Assembly (NCBI GenBank): GCA_964346395.1
Contig: CAYFUT010000009.1
Location: forward strand, 1 to 62,937
DNA: 62,937 nucleotides
Source: CAYFUT01 sp964346395
Lineage (GTDB): Bacteria; Bacillota; Halanaerobiia; Halobacteroidales; Halobacteroidaceae
Direction of reading: 5' to 3'
Shown: positions 60,602 through 62,937 of the stretch, piece after piece
How positions within the stretch are numbered: the first letter of the stretch is position 1
Layout: each line of letters begins with the position of its first letter
The notes under the pieces: generated by a model
Database searches by the model: none
Told to the model about the DNA's origin: nothing
Seen by the model: the letters and a program-made list of their open reading frames with translations, nothing else
Translations under genes and position numbers: made by a program

Positions 60602-60643
60602 AATTAGGAAGCCGTTTATTTCTTTTTGTCGTGCTTCCTAATT
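60602..60643. terminator. Bidirectional terminator between comM and the Spo0E-like gene
   Basis: AATTAGGAAGC (60602-60612) pairs with GCTTCCTAATT (60633-60643), an 11-bp stem. It overlaps the 3' end of the small minus-strand gene and lies 15 bases after the comM stop. Confidence 0.75.
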
Positions 60644-60789
60644 TTCTTTTCTGCTTGTTTTCTTTCATAGTAGTCTATAATTTTTTTATCTAATTTTTGG
60701 CTTATTTTCTGTACTTCTTCGTCTAGAAAACTTCCTTTTTTTAGTTTGTCCTTCAGTTTTGTTTTTAACTGCTTGATTTCGCTATTCAT
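60616..60789 (-). CDS. Spo0E-like aspartyl-phosphate phosphatase (57 aa)
   Basis: A 57-residue helical, Lys-rich protein with the Spo0E signature S-Q-K-L-D-x3-I-x-Y-Y at residues 30-41 ('SQKLDKKIIDYY'). Spo0E proteins dephosphorylate Spo0A-P and so delay sporulation; the length and helix pair fit. ATG at 60789 has an AAAAGGAGA site upstream. Its 3' end overlaps a bidirectional terminator. In a spore former with the spoV genes above, a role in the sporulation decision is likely but not proven. Confidence 0.75.
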   Translation of the reverse strand: MNSEIKQLKTKLKDKLKKGSFLDEEVQKISQKLDKKIIDYYERKQAEKKIRKHDKKK

Positions 60790-61022
60790 AAAAAAGGTCT
60801 CCTTTTTATTCTAGTTAGTATTAGTTACTGTTATTATACTATTTTTTTACTTTATAGTAAAGAAAAAAATATAATTCTAAAATTAATCCTAATTTAAACA
60901 GGAATAATTGGTGTTTTATCTAATTATTAATATATACTTAGGAGATATCAAATCGAATTTTATTTTATAAAGTAAAAACATGGTATAAAATAGCATTTTT
61001 TATCTAAAATGCCTCAAGAAAA

Positions 61023-61055
61023 CTCCATCTGAATTTTAGTTTGATTCAGGTGGAG
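61023..61055. repeat. IS left-end hairpin
   Basis: CTCCATCTGAAT pairs with ATTCAGGTGGAG (one G-T pair) around a 9-base loop. An outer GCCTCAA/TTGAGGC pair lies beyond it. It covers the tnpA stop codon and is a likely TnpA recognition palindrome. Confidence 0.65.
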
Positions 61056-61488
61056 ATGAATTGAGGCGGTTTTGTTCTTTCGCTCCTTGGCTTTGGATAT
61101 ACTCTTCAATAGTTTCAATAGTAGCCCCTCCAGTAGAAATAATACAGTAACTTCTAGACCAAAAGGCTGATTCCCAGTAGTAGTTTTTTAAATATTCTTC
61201 ATAATCTTTTTTGATAAGTCTAGAAGATACAGTTTTTAAGGTGTTAACTAGTTTTGATAACTGTATCTGTGGTGGGGTTTCAAATAAAATATGAATATGG
61301 TCTTTTTCTCCTCCGAATTCTAAGACTTTACAATCTTTGTCATTGAGCAACCTAGTAAATATTTTTTCTAGTTCGTTAAGTATTTCAGAATTAATACACT
61401 TGTGTCTATATTTTGTGATTACAACTAAATGATATTTAAGACTATAAACAGAATGACGATTACTATTAAATTGCCTACTCATAGGCAT
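61036..61488 (-). CDS. tnpA: IS200/IS605 transposase TnpA (Y1 HUH)
   Basis: A 150-aa single-strand transposase. The HUH metal site is His64-Ile-His66 ('DHIHILFE') and the catalytic tyrosine is Tyr130 in 'TIETIEEYIQSQG'. A strong AGGAGGTGG site precedes ATG 61488. Length and motifs are normal, so the element may be active. Confidence 0.93.
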   Translation of the reverse strand: MPMSRQFNSNRHSVYSLKYHLVVITKYRHKCINSEILNELEKIFTRLLNDKDCKVLEFGGEKDHIHILFETPPQIQLSKLVNTLKTVSSRLIKKDYEEYLKNYYWESAFWSRSYCIISTGGATIETIEEYIQSQGAKEQNRLNSSPPESN

Positions 61489-61507
61489 TCCACCTCCTAA
61501 ATCTTAG

Positions 61508-61536
61508 TTTACAACTAAATAGAACTATGGTATAAT
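61508..61536 (+). promoter_or_regulatory. tnpB promoter
   Basis: TTTACA at 61508-61513 and TATAAT at 61531-61536 with a 17-base spacer, 30 bases before the tnpB ATG, in the spacer shared with tnpA. Confidence 0.65.
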
Positions 61537-61566
61537 TATATCAACTAAGAAGGGAGGTGTAAAGAT

Positions 61567-62817
61567 ATGAAATTGTCATTTAAGTTCAAGCCTAATTTTA
61601 GTCATAAACAATTAGAAATAGTTAGAGAATTAAGTTGGCATTGTTCAAAGCTCTATAATACAGTTAACTATCAAATTAAAAATAATGAAGATGTTAAACC
61701 TGTCTATACTCGATTAGAGGATAGATTTAAGGACAATTGGCATACTGATTACCTTCACAGCCATAATAGACAACAACTATTTAAACAATTAGCTCAAGAT
61801 TGGAAAAGTTACTTTAACTCGATAGAGGATTATAATAGTAGTCCTAATAAATATCAAGGTCAGCCTAAACCACCTAATTTTAAGTATTTAGACAATAATC
61901 CAAGTGAAATAATCTTTACTAATCTAGCTACTAGAGTTAGAGAGGAGACTCTTCTTTTGTCCTTATCTAAGGAGATTAAAAACAAATATCAGGTGGACAG
62001 TCTTAAATTTCAGTTACCACCAGTAATTGAAAGCCTGGTTAATTTAAATAATCTTCAACAGATAAGGGTAAAAAGGGATAACCTCTCTGATGATTGGTAT
62101 TTAATCATAATTCACAAAGTAGATGAAAAAGAAAATGCTTCAGGAGATAATGTAATGGCTATAGATTTAGGTTTGGATAATTTAGCGACTGTTACTTTAA
62201 AAGATAGTCCTAAAAGCTATATCATTGATGGGAAAGTAATTAAATCAGAAAATAGATACTATAATAGAAAAATTACTAAACTTCAAAAAACTAGAATGAA
62301 ACAAGTAGGTAGTAAGCAATTCAAAGATACCAAACAAATTAGAAGCCTGAGATTAAAAAGAAGAAACTTTGTTGCTGATTACCTTCATAAAGCTAGTAGA
62401 AAGGTGGTTGAATTAGCAACTAAAAATAATATAAATACTATAGTGATTGGTAATATATCAGGCATTAAGCAAAACAATTCAAACAATAAACACTTTGTAG
62501 CAATTCCTATTCAAAGATTTAAAGATTTAATAGAATATAAAGCTAAATTAGAAGGAATTAAAGTTGTCTTTGTTAATGAAGCCTATACATCAGGTTGTTC
62601 TGCAATAGATGAAGAAAAATTAAATAAAGCTGACTATAATAAGTCTAGGCGTATAACTAGAGGCCTATTCAAAACGGGTAATAAAATAATCAATGCTGAT
62701 GTAAATGGTAGTTTGAATATAATGAGAAAGTATCTTAAAAATGGTACTCCCGAAATGGTAAAACAGATTAGGGATATAGGAGTTGTGGACACTCCTGAAC
62801 GAATAAGGGTTGCCTGA
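61567..62817 (+). CDS. tnpB: TnpB-like RNA-guided nuclease of an IS605-type element
   Basis: A 416-aa TnpB. The RuvC motifs are Asp200 in 'MAIDLGLDNLA' and Asp378 in 'INADVNGSLNI'. The expected motif II Glu after 'TIVI' is Gly295 ('IVIGNISGIKQN'), so the canonical Glu is absent; Glu338 in 'VNEAYTSGCSAID' is the best replacement. Only one zinc-ribbon Cys (344) remains, so the zinc finger is degraded. TnpB cuts DNA guided by an RNA from the element's right end and so favours IS maintenance. Strong aagggaggtg site. Confidence 0.9.
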   Translation: MKLSFKFKPNFSHKQLEIVRELSWHCSKLYNTVNYQIKNNEDVKPVYTRLEDRFKDNWHTDYLHSHNRQQLFKQLAQDWKSYFNSIEDYNSSPNKYQGQPKPPNFKYLDNNPSEIIFTNLATRVREETLLLSLSKEIKNKYQVDSLKFQLPPVIESLVNLNNLQQIRVKRDNLSDDWYLIIIHKVDEKENASGDNVMAIDLGLDNLATVTLKDSPKSYIIDGKVIKSENRYYNRKITKLQKTRMKQVGSKQFKDTKQIRSLRLKRRNFVADYLHKASRKVVELATKNNINTIVIGNISGIKQNNSNNKHFVAIPIQRFKDLIEYKAKLEGIKVVFVNEAYTSGCSAIDEEKLNKADYNKSRRITRGLFKTGNKIINADVNGSLNIMRKYLKNGTPEMVKQIRDIGVVDTPERIRVA

Positions 62818-62937
62818 ATTTTTAGGTGGAAACTTAAATACCAAACTTCGTTCAAACTCACCTAGTAGCATATAGCTTTCTCAGTATATGTGAAGCAGTG
62901 AGCAGCCACCTCCAAATCTTATTTGTGATTTGGGGGT
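62818..62937 (+). ncRNA. Predicted omega-RNA/right-end segment of the IS element
   Basis: The 120 bases after tnpB correspond to the region from which the guide RNA of TnpB comes. A CATATA/TATATG stem (near 62869-62890) and the 11-bp terminal hairpin ACCTCCAAATC/GATTTGGGGGT (62908-62937) are visible. The guide itself would lie beyond the element end, outside the window. Confidence 0.5.

Larger units (their letters stand above)
60993..62937. mobile_element. IS200/IS605-family insertion sequence with divergent tnpA and tnpB
   Basis: The element holds tnpA (minus) and tnpB (plus) separated by 78 bases. The left end has an imperfect hairpin (61023-61055) overlapping the tnpA stop region, and the right end has a hairpin that finishes exactly at the window end (62908-62937). 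Such subterminal palindromes instead of terminal inverted repeats are typical of the family. The exact left boundary, somewhere near 60993-61020, is not fixed. Confidence 0.85.

Noticed and set aside
62634..62871. Minus-strand frames opposite the tnpB end
   Set aside because: They have no ribosome site and overlap the conserved RuvC motif III region of tnpB.
1..62937. tRNA, rRNA or CRISPR arrays
   Set aside because: No T-loop-like or cloverleaf segments, no rRNA signature and no regular repeat-spacer pattern was found by eye in either strand.

Overview
This window comes from a low-to-mid GC, endospore-forming anaerobe that also has an outer membrane, most likely a member of the Halanaerobiales (Halobacteroidaceae-type). 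Spore genes (spoVAC-AD-AEb-AEa-AF, gerW/ytfJ, spoVS, a small Spo0E-like protein) sit beside envelope genes that only make sense in a diderm cell: a LolA-like periplasmic carrier and an outer-membrane beta-barrel ending in Phe. Formate-tetrahydrofolate ligase fits a fermenter or acetogen. The genus cannot be fixed from the sequence alone.

Layout. 1-3733: 3' part of a spoVA operon (dipicolinic acid channel) with a GerA-type subunit. 3733-6698: two paralogous cysteine-rich proteins and an acyl-CoA-dehydratase-type ATPase activase. 6735-12338: a self-contained operon with a strong promoter overlapped downstream by a 22-bp perfect palindrome, then RND exporter, LolA-like carrier, beta-barrel, TetR regulator and terminator; it looks like an autoregulated trans-envelope lipid or hydrophobe export system. 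12468-18369: Mth938-like protein, KptA, decayed genes (an internally deleted EamA transporter and a possible barrel remnant), fhs, lysA and a prepilin peptidase. 18524-20020 (minus): a solute-binding protein fused to LysM. 20245-25914: DHH-CBS-tRNA nucleotidyltransferase fusion, site-2 protease, trpS, scpA, scpB. 25911-29552 (minus): a DacF-like carboxypeptidase with an altered KTG box, and PBP1A. 29890-34348: ytfI-like, ytfJ, a second carboxypeptidase, rluB, an Elp3-like radical SAM protein and spoVS.

34349-35038 is a gene-free stretch with several hairpins. 35039-48632 is the conserved housekeeping block smc, tandem-JAMM protein, ftsY, ylxM, ffh, rpsP, khpA, rimM, trmD, SPOUT methylase, rplS (with a structured leader), lepB, rbgA, rnhB. 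48633-51872 holds stacked inverted repeats and small envelope or unknown genes with yraN and ykuS. 51876-60587: phosphohexomutase, recA, a DUF3006 protein, recQ, an MBL-lamin-tail protein, a C_GCAxxG_C_C protein and comM. 60588-62937: an unlisted 57-aa Spo0E-like gene, then an IS200/IS605-type element with divergent tnpA and tnpB that reaches its right-end hairpin at the last base.

Intergenic DNA carries at least four families of short dispersed repeats, three of them upstream of genes. No rRNA, tRNA or CRISPR array was recognised. The best candidates for something new are the TetR-controlled trans-envelope operon, the tandem JAMM-like protein between smc and ftsY, the LysM-tethered binding protein and the dispersed repeat families.
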